From Lysobacter enzymogenes (GTDB lineage: Bacteria; Pseudomonadota; Gammaproteobacteria; Xanthomonadales; Xanthomonadaceae): DNA of 64,000 nucleotides. The notes under the pieces are model-generated. The model was not told the DNA's origin. It ran no database searches and saw only the letters and a program-made list of their open reading frames with translations. Positions 46,038 through 57,428 of this stretch are shown here, piece after piece; positions within the stretch are counted from its first letter, which is position 1, and the number at the start of each line of letters is the position of its first letter. The DNA lies in assembly GCF_023617245.1 (NCBI RefSeq), contig NZ_CP067396.1:1240001-1304000 (forward strand), read 5' to 3'. A program made the position numbers and the translations under genes.

Positions 46038-47270
46038 ATGGCACATTTCGAACTGGTTGAAAAAATGGCCCCGAACGCGGTCATCAAGGTCGTCGGCGTG
46101 GGCGGCGGCGGCGGCAACGCCGTGGCGCACATGGTCAGCGGCAACGTCGACGGCGTGGAGTTCATCACCGCCAACACTGACGCGCAGGCGATCAAGAACT
46201 GCGGCGCCAAGCTGCAGCTGCAGCTCGGCAGCAACGTCACCAAGGGCCTGGGCGCGGGCGCGAATCCGGAAGTCGGCCGTCAAGCTGCGCTGGAAGACCG
46301 CGAGCGCATCATGGACGCGCTGACCGGCGCCGACATGGTGTTCATCACCGCCGGCATGGGCGGCGGCACCGGCACCGGCGCCGCGCCGGTGGTCGCGCAG
46401 CTGGCCAAGGAGATGGGCATCCTGACCGTCGCCGTGGTCACCAAGCCGTTCCCGTTCGAGGGCCGCCGCCGCATGCAGGTGGCGCTCAAGGGCATCGAGG
46501 AACTGAGCCACCACTGCGACTCGCTGATCACCATCCCGAACGAGAAGCTGATCACCGTGCTCGGCCGCAACGCGACCATGATCCAGGCCTTCCGCGCCGC
46601 CAACGACGTGCTGCTCGGCGCCGTGCAGGGCATCGCCGACCTGATCGTGCGTCCGGGCCTGATCAACGTCGACTTCGCCGACGTGCGCACGGTCATGAGC
46701 GAGATGGGCCTGGCGATGATGGGCACCGGCGCCGCGCGCGGCGACGACCGCGCCCAGGCCGCGGCCGAATCGGCGATCCAGAACCCGCTGCTCGACGACG
46801 TCAACCTGGCCGGCGCCAACGGCATCCTGGTCAACATCACCGCCGGCCCGGACTTCACCATGGCCGAGTTCGACGAAGTCGGCCGCACCATCGAGAACTT
46901 CGCTTCCGAAGACGCGACCGTGGTCATCGGCACCGTGCTCGACCCGGACATGCAGGACGAGGTCAAGGTCACCGTGGTCGCCACCGGCCTCAACCGCGTC
47001 GCCGCCAAGCAGTCGGTGCGCGGCCATGGCAGCAGCCACGGCTTCGAGCGCGAAGCGCAGCGCGCGCCGATCCAGCTGGTGCGCAACGCGACCACCGGCC
47101 AGCCCGAGTTCTCGGCGATGGACGATGTCGGCCACGCGCCGATGCCGAGCTTCGGCGGCAACCTGCGCGGCAACGCCCGCCAGGAGCCGACCGGCCCGGC
47201 GGTCGCGGACTTCGGCAGCGACAACAGCTACCTGGACATCCCGGCGTTCCTGCGCCGCCAGGCGGACTGA
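46038..47270 (+). CDS. ftsZ: Cell division protein FtsZ
   Basis: 410 residues, tubulin-like GTPase that forms the Z ring. Glycine-rich NTP loop VVGVGGGGGNAVAHM (18-32), tubulin signature GGGTGTG (108-114), T7 synergy loop VDFADVRTVMSEMG, and the conserved C-terminal peptide LDIPAFLRRQAD that binds FtsA/ZipA. Preceded by a 201-base gap that is AT-richer than the genes and likely holds a promoter (CATAAA near 45938-45943 is possible), the only real break inside the cluster. Confidence 0.98.
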   Translation: MAHFELVEKMAPNAVIKVVGVGGGGGNAVAHMVSGNVDGVEFITANTDAQAIKNCGAKLQLQLGSNVTKGLGAGANPEVGRQAALEDRERIMDALTGADMVFITAGMGGGTGTGAAPVVAQLAKEMGILTVAVVTKPFPFEGRRRMQVALKGIEELSHHCDSLITIPNEKLITVLGRNATMIQAFRAANDVLLGAVQGIADLIVRPGLINVDFADVRTVMSEMGLAMMGTGAARGDDRAQAAAESAIQNPLLDDVNLAGANGILVNITAGPDFTMAEFDEVGRTIENFASEDATVVIGTVLDPDMQDEVKVTVVATGLNRVAAKQSVRGHGSSHGFEREAQRAPIQLVRNATTGQPEFSAMDDVGHAPMPSFGGNLRGNARQEPTGPAVADFGSDNSYLDIPAFLRRQAD

Positions 47271-47273
47271 AGG

Positions 47274-47350
47274 CGAGAAGCGAGCGTAGAGGAGTGAGAA
47301 GAGAGTAAAGCGACGCTTTCGCTCACTCTTCGCTTCTCCGCGCTCGCTCC
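47274..47350. repeat. Palindromic repeat, family B (copy 3)
   Basis: Left arm GCGTAGAGGAGTGAGAAGAG, right arm CTTTCGCTCACTCTTCGCTT, spacer short. It starts 3 bases after the ftsZ stop. Confidence 0.88.
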
Positions 47351-47396
47351 TGCTCCATCCCCGGACCGGACTCGTCCCCGGTCCCCAGGGCACCTT

Positions 47397-47456
47397 GCCC
47401 CGGCGCTCAGGCGTCGGGGCCTTTGGGCCGGTCGGCCCGGAAAGCGGGCCGACCGG
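47397..47456 (+). terminator. Hairpin pair downstream of ftsZ, probable terminator
   Basis: GCCCCGGCGC TCAG GCGTCGGGGC (47397-47420) followed by CTTT, then CCGGTCGGCCCG GAAAG CGGGCCGACCGG (47428-47456). Stems are strong but the T-tract is poor. They separate ftsZ from lpxC. Confidence 0.5.
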
Positions 47457-47646
47457 TCAGTTTGAATCGCGCTGTTGACAACGGCGGGACAGTGTGTCCT
47501 TTCCGTTCAGGTTCAGGAACCCGCGTGCTAACCTTGCGCGGTTTGATAGCGACCCCAATCAGCTATTCCGCCCCTGCGAGCCGCTTCGGCCGCGCGGGCC
47601 GATCGCCATAAGAATCCAACCCGTTTTCGCGGAAAGCCCCATTCCC
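47457..47646 (+). promoter_or_regulatory. lpxC upstream region
   Basis: TTGACA at 47475-47480 lacks a good -10 at normal spacing; TGCTAACCT at 47526-47534 resembles an extended -10 (TAACCT) with a weak -35 TTCAGG at 47506-47511. An lpxC promoter is expected here but cannot be fixed. Confidence 0.35.
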
Positions 47647-48558
47647 ATGTCGCGCCAGCGCACCCTCAAGACCGTCATCCGCGCCACCGGCGTGGGCCTG
47701 CACAGCGGCGAAAAGGTCTTCCTGACCTTGCGCCCGGCGCCGGTCGACACCGGCATCGTGTTCCGCCGCACCGATCTCGATCCGGTGGTGGAGATGCCCG
47801 CGCGCGCCGATCTGGTCACCGAGACCACGCTGTGCACCGGCCTGACCTACGGCGCCGGCAAGGTCATGACCGTGGAGCACCTGCTCTCGGCGATGGCCGG
47901 GCTGGGCATCGACAATTGCTATGTCGAACTGTCCGCGCCGGAAGTGCCGATCATGGACGGCTCGGCCGGTCCGTTCGTGTTCCTGCTGCAGTCCGCCGGC
48001 ATCGCCGAGCAGGACGCGCCCAAGCGTTTCATCCGCATCAAGCACCCGGTGGAAGTGCGCGACGGCGACAAGATCGCTCGCTTCGAACCGTTCGACGGTT
48101 TCCGCCTGGGCTTCACCGTGGTGTTCGACCACCCGGCCATCCCGGCCTCGCAGTCGCGCGCGCAGGTCGAGTTCTCGACCCAGAACTACATCCGCGAAGT
48201 CAGCCGGGCCCGCACCTTCGGCTTCATGCGCGACCTGGAATACATGCGCGAGCGCAACCTCGGCCTCGGCGGCTCGATGGACAACGCGATCGTGCTCGAC
48301 GAATTCCGCGTGCTCAACGACGACGGCCTGCGCTACGCCGACGAGTTCGTCCGCCACAAGATCCTCGACGCGGTCGGCGACCTGTACCTGGCCGGCCACG
48401 CCATCATCGGCGCCTACGAGGGCTACAAGTCCGGCCACGCGCTCAACAACAAGCTGGTGCGCGCGCTGCTGGCCGAGCGCTCGTCGTGGGAGCTGGTGAG
48501 CTATCCGGAGACCGAGGCAGGCCCGGTCGCGTACGGCGGCGAGGCCGCGTTCGCCTGA
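47647..48558 (+). CDS. lpxC: UDP-3-O-acyl-N-acetylglucosamine deacetylase
   Basis: 303 residues. Committed, zinc-dependent step of lipid A synthesis. Ligands are H78 (MTVEHLLSAM) and His/Asp of RHKILDAVGDLYLAG; catalytic residues lie in EVPIMDGSAGPFVFLL and GHALNNKLVRALLA. RTLKTVIRATGVGLHSGEKV is the N-terminal signature. Position after ftsZ is conserved in gammaproteobacteria. Confidence 0.97.
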   Translation: MSRQRTLKTVIRATGVGLHSGEKVFLTLRPAPVDTGIVFRRTDLDPVVEMPARADLVTETTLCTGLTYGAGKVMTVEHLLSAMAGLGIDNCYVELSAPEVPIMDGSAGPFVFLLQSAGIAEQDAPKRFIRIKHPVEVRDGDKIARFEPFDGFRLGFTVVFDHPAIPASQSRAQVEFSTQNYIREVSRARTFGFMRDLEYMRERNLGLGGSMDNAIVLDEFRVLNDDGLRYADEFVRHKILDAVGDLYLAGHAIIGAYEGYKSGHALNNKLVRALLAERSSWELVSYPETEAGPVAYGGEAAFA

Positions 48559-48567
48559 CGCTTCGCT

Positions 48568-48641
48568 AGGAGTGAGCGTGGAGGAGTGAGGAGTGAGCGA
48601 AAGCCGCCCCGCTCACTCCTCACTCCTCCACGCTCACTTCT
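48568..48641. repeat. Palindromic repeat, family B (copy 4)
   Basis: Left arm GAGTGAGCGTGGAGGAGTGA, right arm TCACTCCTCACTCCTCCACG, about 12 bases between. It lies 10 bases after the lpxC stop. The remaining 48642-48886 is AT-richer (TTAACG, TTTCTAACG) and shows no gene. Confidence 0.92.
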
Positions 48642-48886
48642 CGGCTTCATCCCGCGTTTCAAGCTGAACGCGCGTCACCCTCGGCCCATGACGCCGACCC
48701 GAAAAAGTCAGGAACGTTAACCAGATCACACTCGTGAACGCGACGTGACGGGTTAACGTATTTCTAACGAAACTTTTCCGGAATGCTTCCGATCGTTTAA
48801 CAACCCCCGGGGATCGGGCCAGTAGGATGCCCCGACCCGGCTCTCGGCCCCTATCGGAACGCCCCCGCGCGAACCGCACCGAGCAG

Positions 48887-49348
48887 TCAGTTGGCGTCGT
48901 CGCGGCCCTTGGAACCATCGGGGCCGCGCAGCGAATCCAACGCGGCCTGCAGCGCTTTCTGCGTCGCGGCCGGCAGGGGTTTGGCCTGTCGCACCGGTGC
49001 TGCCGCCGGCTGCGGGATCGTCGTCTTGACGACGAGTTCGGCCGCTTTCAGCCCGACGGACCGGGCTGCGTCGAGCATTTCCGGTGCGGCCAGCCGCAAT
49101 TTGGCGCGCCACACCGGAGCATCGACGACATACACGAGCCTGCCGCGTTCGAAGTTGGCCAGCCGCGCGTGCGCGGCGAGCGAAGGCGGCAGGTAGGGGC
49201 GTAACCGAAGGTCCAGATCGTCGAGCCACAGGGCTCGCTTGATCGGGTTGCCGGCGGTGTCCTCCATCAACGCGTCCAGAGCGATGCGTGGAGTGGAAGG
49301 GCGGCGCGAGGGCGGCCTTTTGGGCTTGGAATCAGACATCGGACTCAT
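48887..49348 (-). CDS. dciA: DUF721 protein, DnaB helicase loader DciA
   Basis: 153 residues. The DUF721 core is LDDLDLRLRPYLPPSLAAHA, LANFERGRLVYVVDAPVWRA and KLRLAAPEMLDAARS, a KH-like fold. DciA is the ancestral protein that loads replicative helicase in bacteria lacking DnaC. In Pseudomonas the dciA gene lies between lpxC and secA, as here. The Arg/Pro-rich N-terminus and Ala-rich C-terminus are disordered. The ATG at 49348 overlaps the divergent M23 gene start; ATG at 49339 (MSDSKPKRP) is an alternative. Confidence 0.85.
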   Translation of the reverse strand: MSPMSDSKPKRPPSRRPSTPRIALDALMEDTAGNPIKRALWLDDLDLRLRPYLPPSLAAHARLANFERGRLVYVVDAPVWRAKLRLAAPEMLDAARSVGLKAAELVVKTTIPQPAAAPVRQAKPLPAATQKALQAALDSLRGPDGSKGRDDAN

Positions 49349-50258
49349 GACCTATCAATCCATCGTAGAGCACACGCGCGAACGGCTGGGGCATTTCTTC
49401 CAGCAGTGCGGCCGGGCCGGCGCCCGCCGTCCCGCACTGGCGATCGCGCTGCTGCTGGGCACCGGCGTTTGCGTCGGCGCCGGCGCCGGCATCGCCGACA
49501 ACCGCATGCTACGCGCCGAACTGGCGCAGCAGCAGACCCAGATCGTCGCGACCCGCCGCGACGCGCAACGCGAGATCAACGCCCTGGCCGCGCGCATGGG
49601 CGAGCTGCAGGCCGAGGCCAACCGCCTCAACGCCCTGGGCGAGCGCCTGACCCGCATCGGCCAGCTCCAGGACGGCGAATTCGACTTCAACAAGCCGGTC
49701 GGCGTCGGCGGCGCCGGCCCGGTCCGCGACATGTCCAAGCCCGAGCTCGACACCGGCATGGACCAGCTCAAGCAGCAGTTCAAGGCCTCCGGCGAGCAGC
49801 TGACGGTGCTGGAGTCGCTGCTGTTCAACCGCCAGATCGACATGAACGCGGTGCCCTCGCGCGCGCCGATCGCCAACAGCTACATCACCTCCGGCTTCGG
49901 CGGCCGCGCCGACCCGTTCAACGGCGGCGCCGCGTTCCACAAGGGCATCGATTTCGAAGCCGATGTCGGCGATCCGGTGCTGGCGGTGGCCGACGGCGTG
50001 GTCAGCTACTCGGGCGTGCGCTCGGGCTACGGCAACGTGGTCGAGATCGACCACGGCAACGGCTACGTGACCCGCTACGCGCACAACTCGCGTCTGCTGA
50101 TGAAGGTCGGCGAGCTGGTCCGGGCCGGCCAGGAAGTCGCCAAGGCCGGTTCCAGCGGCCGTTCCACCGGCGCCCATGTGCATTTCGAGGTGTGGGAGAA
50201 CGGCCGGGTGGTCAACCCGATCAAGTTCCTCAACCAGCAGTCGCCTTTGCGGGGGTGA
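49347..50258 (+). CDS. M23 family metallopeptidase (LytM/MepM-like)
   Basis: 303 residues. One membrane anchor (ALAIALLLGTGVCVGAGAGI, about residues 31-50), a coiled coil (LRAELAQQQTQIVATRRDAQ and on to LGERLTRIGQL), then the LytM domain: ITSGFGGRADPFNGGAAFHK with GIDFEAD (HxxxD zinc ligands), YVTRYAHNSRLL and GRSTGAHVHFEVWENG (HxH). Both zinc motifs are complete, so it is probably an active peptidoglycan endopeptidase. Start codon overlaps the divergent dciA start. Upstream of secA in Xanthomonadaceae. Confidence 0.9.
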   Translation: MTYQSIVEHTRERLGHFFQQCGRAGARRPALAIALLLGTGVCVGAGAGIADNRMLRAELAQQQTQIVATRRDAQREINALAARMGELQAEANRLNALGERLTRIGQLQDGEFDFNKPVGVGGAGPVRDMSKPELDTGMDQLKQQFKASGEQLTVLESLLFNRQIDMNAVPSRAPIANSYITSGFGGRADPFNGGAAFHKGIDFEADVGDPVLAVADGVVSYSGVRSGYGNVVEIDHGNGYVTRYAHNSRLLMKVGELVRAGQEVAKAGSSGRSTGAHVHFEVWENGRVVNPIKFLNQQSPLRG

Positions 50259-50431
50259 GGCAGGCCGCTCGCGAGCCACTGGCTCGCGGCCTGCCGAACG
50301 CCGGCCGCTCCGCGGCCGGCCGGACGCGCAAGTCGCCGCTGAGGACTGACCCACGAACCGTGGAATTGGGCAAAGTCCCACATTCCGCCGTCGCTTTTCC
50401 CCCTTGATACCGTTCAGGTCGCCCCCCACGC

Positions 50432-50517
50432 TAGAATGCGTGTGGCCAAAGACCAGGCTCGATCCGATCGGGGGCGCATGGCGCCCCCGATCGCGTTTCA
50501 GGGCCCCGAAACGGGGC
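50432..50517 (+). promoter_or_regulatory. secA promoter -10 and structured leader
   Basis: TAGAAT at 50432-50437 is a near-consensus -10 box; a matching -35 is weak. The leader then has a perfect 13-bp hairpin (CGATCGGGGGCGC 50465-50477, loop ATG, complement 50481-50493) and a second stem GCCCCG AAA CGGGGC (50503-50517). These may regulate secA; no SecM-like secreted leader peptide is seen. The gap 50259-50431 also has an imperfect hairpin near 50262-50300 after the peptidase gene. Confidence 0.5.
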
Positions 50518-50628
50518 GCGGACGCAAGGGGCGGCCGGTCTGCTGGATTCCTGGGGAACTTGCCGGCGGCAACGCGTTCTTAACACGTCCCGCCCGCGCA
50601 ACCCCGTTTCGCTTTACACGGACCCGTC

Positions 50629-53335
<2,707 letters not shown>

Positions 53336-53352
<17 letters not shown>

Positions 53353-54412
53353 TACGGCCGCGACCCGGGATTCGGGATTCGGGGTCGGCGAGAGCGCCGA
53401 TGCCGATCCCGAGCCGCCCGCGGCTGTCGCGAGCGCTGTTGCCGAATCCCCGGCCCCGGATCGCCCGTCGCGGCGGATAGAAGTCGTCGCCGGCGTGATC
53501 CGCGACGCGCGCGGCCGGGTCCTGCTGACCCGCCGCACCGAAGGCCGCGATCTGGCCGGCCTGTGGGAATTCCCGGGCGGCAAGCGCGAGCCGGGCGAGA
53601 CGCCCGAGGCGGCGCTGAGCCGCGAGCTGCACGAAGAGCTCGGCATCGACGCCGAGATCGGCGCCGAGGTGATCCGGGTGCCGCAGATCTATCCCGACAA
53701 GCGCCTGGTGCTGGACGTGCGCCACGTGCGCGCCTGGCGCGGCAGCGCGCGCGGCCGCGAGGGCCAGGCCCTGGCCTGGGTGCCGCCGCACAAACTGGCC
53801 AGCTATGCGATGCCGCCGGCCGACCGTCCGGTGGTGGCGGCGCTGGAGCAGCCCGAGCGTTATCTGGTGACGCCGGAACCCGAAGACGACGGCGTCTGGC
53901 TGGCGGGCCTGTCCACGGCCCTGGCCGCCGGCGTCAGGCGCGTGCAACTGCGCGCGCCGGCGCTGGCCGCCGGCGACCGCGCGCGGTGGCGGCAGCTCGC
54001 CGCTGCCGCGGCCAAGCGCTGCCGCGCGGCCAAGGCCGAGCTGCTGGTCAATGCCGATCTCGAACTGGCGCATGAGCTGGGCCTCGGCCTGCACCTGCGC
54101 GCCGCGCAACTGCGCGAGCTGGGCGAGCGCCCGCTCGCCGCCGGCCTGCCGCTGGCGGCGTCCTGCCACGATGCCGACGAGCTGCGTGCGGCGCAGGCGT
54201 TGGGCTGCGACTTCGCCGTGGTCGGCTCGGTCAAGCCGACGCCGAGCCATCCGAGCGTGCTCGGGATCGGCTGGGAAGCGTTCGCGGCGCTGCGCGAGTC
54301 GGTGTCGCTGCCGATCTATGCGATCGGCGGGCTGGGGCCGGACGACCTCGCCGAGGCGCGCCGGCATGGCGCGCAGGGCGTGGCGGCGATCCGCAGCTTG
54401 TGGCCGGGTTGA
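53336..54412 (+). CDS. Nudix hydrolase fused to a TenI/thiamine-phosphate-synthase-like domain
   Basis: 358 residues. After a low-complexity N-terminus (made by a palindromic repeat at 53361-53462) comes a MutT domain: VVAGVIRDARGRVLLTRRTE, Nudix box GGKREPGETPEAALSRELHE followed by ELGI, and WVPPHKLASYAMPPADRPVV. From about residue 185 a TIM-barrel of the TenI/ThiE type follows: GVRRVQLRAPALAAGDRARW, AELLVNADLELAHELGLGLH, CDFAVVGSVKPTPSHPSVLG and LPIYAIGGLGPDDLAEARRH. The first half likely cleans 8-oxo-dGTP; the fusion and position after secA are known in gammaproteobacteria (Nudix-TenI), but the second domain's job is unclear. Confidence 0.9.
53361..53462. repeat. Palindromic repeat, family D-like, inside the Nudix-TenI gene
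   Basis: Left part CGGGATTCGGGATTCGGGGT, right part GCCGAATCCCCGGCCCCGGA, imperfectly inverted. It encodes residues of the disordered N-terminus (ATRDSGFGVGESADADPE). Confidence 0.6.
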
Positions 54413-54510
54413 GGACCAGGCGGCACGGACGGGCCAGCGGTGCGCGCAAGGCCGTCGGCGAAAGCGCTGTTTGTTCGCAAGGTCCGGACCGGCGCTGGGG
54501 TCGGATCGGA

Positions 54511-54610
54511 AAGCGTCGGGCCTGAAGGCCCTCCCACGACAGCCGAACCCTTGCCGCCGCGTCGCGACAGAGCCCGCGGCTTTTGTGGGAGGGCCTTCAG
54601 GTCCGACGCT
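54511..54610. repeat. Two family A REP half-sites in everted order
   Basis: Right arm GGGCCTGAAGGCCCTCCCAC (54518-54537, part of 54511-54540) is followed by a left arm TTTTGTGGGAGGGCCTTCAG at 54581-54600, the reverse of the normal arrangement. They lie between the convergent Nudix-TenI and coaE genes. Confidence 0.8.
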
Positions 54611-54630
54611 CGTGTTTCAGCTCGCCGCGC

Positions 54631-55245
54631 TCAATCCGCCGCGGCCGCCATCGCCCGATAGCGCCGGTCCAGCGCCTCGACCTGCGCCTGCAGCGCGTCC
54701 AGCGACCCGTCGTTGACCACGATATCGTCGGCGATCGCCAGTCGCGCCTCGCGCGTGGCCTGCGCGGCGATCATGCGCGCGGCCAGTTCGGCATCGATGC
54801 GGTCGCGCTGCATGACCCGCGCTTGCTGCACGGCGACCGGCACGTCGACCACCAGCACCCGCTGCAGCCACGGATAGGCTTCGCGGCCGCCCTCGGCCAG
54901 CAGCGGAATCGCCGCGATCGCGTAAGCGCCCGGCGCCTGCGCGCACTGCGCCTGCAGCATGGCCCGCACGCGCGGGTGGACGATGGATTCCAGGCGCTTG
55001 CGCGCGGCGTCGTCGTTGAACACCAGGCGCCGCATCGCGGCGCGGTCCATGCCGCCGTCGGCGTCGAGCACCTGCGGCCCGAACGCGGCCGCGACTTCGG
55101 CCAGCCCGTCGCTGCCGGGCGCGACCGCGGCGCGCGCGGCGAGGTCGGCATCGGCGACTGTTACGCCCAGCGCTTCGAAACGCCGGGTGACCTCGCTCTT
55201 GCCCGAGGCCACGCCGCCGGTGACGCCGACGCAGAACGCGGCCAT
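54631..55245 (-). CDS. coaE: Dephospho-CoA kinase
   Basis: Last step of coenzyme A synthesis. 204 residues. P-loop GGVASGKS (10-17), VTVADADLAARAAVAPGSDG (substrate Asp), HPRVRAMLQAQ, AIAAIPLLAEGG, and a lid with VMQRDRIDAELAARMIAAQA. Starts 4 bases after the pilD stop; pilD-coaE is a widespread gene pair. Confidence 0.96.
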   Translation of the reverse strand: MAAFCVGVTGGVASGKSEVTRRFEALGVTVADADLAARAAVAPGSDGLAEVAAAFGPQVLDADGGMDRAAMRRLVFNDDAARKRLESIVHPRVRAMLQAQCAQAPGAYAIAAIPLLAEGGREAYPWLQRVLVVDVPVAVQQARVMQRDRIDAELAARMIAAQATREARLAIADDIVVNDGSLDALQAQVEALDRRYRAMAAAAD

Positions 55246-55249
55246 GGGC

Positions 55250-56137
55250 TCAACGCAGTCCGGAGTAGGACAGGTAGGCCTGCAGCAGGCTCTCGCCCCA
55301 GAAGAACACGATCCAGCCGGCGATGGCCAGGTACGGCCCGAACGGGATCGGCACGCCCATGTCGCGGCCCTTGATCGCCAGCCAGATCGAACCGATCACA
55401 GCGCCGACCAGCGAGGACATCAGGATCGTCGGCAGCACGCCCTTGAGCCCGACCCAGGCGCCGATCGCGGCGAGCAGCTTGAAATCGCCGCCGCCCATGC
55501 CGTCGCGCGGATCTTTGACCCGTCTGACCACCACCTGGTACTGCTTGTAGATCCAGTTGACCAGCCACAGGCTGCCGAAGCCGGCGATCGCGCCGAGCAC
55601 CGCCGGTTTCACCGGGAAATACAGGTTGTCGCTGGCGGCGACGATGCCCAGCCACATCAACGGCAGGGTGAGGCTGTCGGGCAGGTACTGGGTGCGCAGG
55701 TCGATCCCGGACAGGATGATCAGGAAGCTGGTGAACACCATCGCCCCGAAGCCCTGCCAGCCGAAGCCGAAGCGGGCGACGCAAGCCACCATCAGCAGCA
55801 TGGTGATGAACTCGACCGCCGGGTACTGCATCGAGATCGGCGTCTTGCAGTGCCGGCAGCGACCGCGCAGCGCGAGATAGCTGAACAGCGGAATGTTCTC
55901 GAACCAGGCCAGCTGGTGCTTGCAGTGCGGGCAATGCGAGCGCTCGACCACGATCCCGGGCGGCGGCGGGTCGTAGACCTCCGGCAACTCCAGGATTTCG
56001 CGCGCGTCCTTCTTCCACTGCCATTCCAGCCGCTTGGGCAGGCGCAGGATGACGACGTTGTAGAAACTGCCGAGCAGCAGCCCGAGGCCGGCCGCGAGCG
56101 GGTACCCGAGGCCGGGGTTCTGGTCTAGGAATGCCAT
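55250..56137 (-). CDS. pilD: Prepilin peptidase/N-methyltransferase PilD
   Basis: 295 residues, about eight membrane helices. Zinc cysteines C69, C72, C94 and C97 (SHCPHCKHQL, GRCRHCKTPI) form the cytosolic domain; catalytic aspartates are D146 (LSGIDLRTQ) and D218 (MGGGDFKLLAAIG). It cleaves and methylates type IV pilins and type II secretion pseudopilins, so it probably also serves the T2SS whose secretin ends at the left edge. Downstream of pilC by 19 bases. Confidence 0.96.
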   Translation of the reverse strand: MAFLDQNPGLGYPLAAGLGLLLGSFYNVVILRLPKRLEWQWKKDAREILELPEVYDPPPPGIVVERSHCPHCKHQLAWFENIPLFSYLALRGRCRHCKTPISMQYPAVEFITMLLMVACVARFGFGWQGFGAMVFTSFLIILSGIDLRTQYLPDSLTLPLMWLGIVAASDNLYFPVKPAVLGAIAGFGSLWLVNWIYKQYQVVVRRVKDPRDGMGGGDFKLLAAIGAWVGLKGVLPTILMSSLVGAVIGSIWLAIKGRDMGVPIPFGPYLAIAGWIVFFWGESLLQAYLSYSGLR

Positions 56138-56156
56138 GTGCGCAGGATATCGCCGA

Positions 56157-57425
56157 TCAGATCGTGGCGGCCAGCTTGAAGATCGGCAGATACATCGCGA
56201 TGACCATGCCGCCGACGATGACGCCCAGGATGATCATGATCAGCGGTTCGAGCAGGCTCGACAGCGCGTCGACGGCGTTGTTGACCTCCTGCTCGTAGAA
56301 CTCCGCGACCTTGACCAGCATGGTGTCGAGCGCGCCGGCCTCTTCGCCGATCGCGGTCATCTGGATCACCATGTGCGGGAACAGGTTGACCTGCTTCATC
56401 GCCATGTTGACCTGGTAGCCGACCGAGACGTCGTCGCGGATGCGCAGCACGGCCTTCTCGTAGACGACGTTGCCGGTCGCGCCGGCGACGGTATCGAGCG
56501 CTTCCACCAGCGGCACGCCGGCGCGGAAGCTGACGGCCAGGGTGCGGGCGAAGCGGGCGATGGCCGCGTTGTGCAGGATCTGGCCCACGATCGGCAGCTT
56601 GAGCATCATCCGGTCGATGAAGTGGGAGAACGCCAGCGAGCGGTTCTTGGCCATGACGAAGGCGACGCCGGCGCCGACCACCAGCAGCAGGACGGCCCAC
56701 CACCACTGGATCATGAATTCGCTCATGCCGATCACCATCAAGGTGAAGGCCGGCAGATCCGCGCCGAAGCTCTGGAACGTCGCCTTGAACTGCGGCACCA
56801 CGAACACCAGCAGGATCGCGCTGACCAGGATCGCCACCGCGATGACCGTGGCCGGGTAGTACAAGGCTTTCTTGATCTTGCCCTTGAGGGTTTCGATGTT
56901 TTCCTTGTACGTGGCGACCGTGTCCAGCACGGTTTCGAGCACGCCCGCCGATTCGCCGGCCTTGACCAGGTTGCGGTAGAGCTCGTCGAACTGCACCGGA
57001 TGCCGGGACATCGCCTCGTACAGCGACAAGCCGCTTTCCAGATCGGAGCGCACGGCGTTGAGCAGGGTCTTCATGCGCGGGTTCTTGTGGCCCTCGCCGA
57101 TGATCTCCAGCGAGGTCACGATCGGCACGCCGGACTTCAGCATGGTCGCGATCTGGCGGCTGAAGATGGCGATGTCGGTCGCGGTGATGCGCTTGCCGGA
57201 GGCGCCGAACAGCGGCTTGGCCTTGGGCTTGACCACGGTCGGGGTGATGCCCTGGCGGCGCAGCTCGGCGCGCAGCAGGTTGGCGTTCTTGGCCGCCTGC
57301 TCGCCCTTCATCTTGATGCCGCGCTTGTCGGTGCCCTGCCAGACGAACAGGGCCAGGGGATTTTCGCGGCGGACCTGGGGGGCGGTCTTGCTGGCGGCGC
57401 GAGTGGCGGAACGGGTCGCGGACAT
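56157..57425 (-). CDS. pilC: Type IV pilus inner-membrane platform protein PilC
   Basis: 422 residues. Two GspF domains: IAIFSRQIATMLKSGVPIVT (N-terminal) and ARTLAVSFRAGVPLVEALDT (C-terminal), each followed by membrane helices (VIAVAILVSAILLVFVVPQF and LIMIILGVIVGGMVIAMYLP). Starts 3 bases after pilB. The cytoplasmic N-terminus is basic. Confidence 0.96.
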   Translation of the reverse strand: MSATRSATRAASKTAPQVRRENPLALFVWQGTDKRGIKMKGEQAAKNANLLRAELRRQGITPTVVKPKAKPLFGASGKRITATDIAIFSRQIATMLKSGVPIVTSLEIIGEGHKNPRMKTLLNAVRSDLESGLSLYEAMSRHPVQFDELYRNLVKAGESAGVLETVLDTVATYKENIETLKGKIKKALYYPATVIAVAILVSAILLVFVVPQFKATFQSFGADLPAFTLMVIGMSEFMIQWWWAVLLLVVGAGVAFVMAKNRSLAFSHFIDRMMLKLPIVGQILHNAAIARFARTLAVSFRAGVPLVEALDTVAGATGNVVYEKAVLRIRDDVSVGYQVNMAMKQVNLFPHMVIQMTAIGEEAGALDTMLVKVAEFYEQEVNNAVDALSSLLEPLIMIILGVIVGGMVIAMYLPIFKLAATI

Positions 57426-57428
57426 GGG

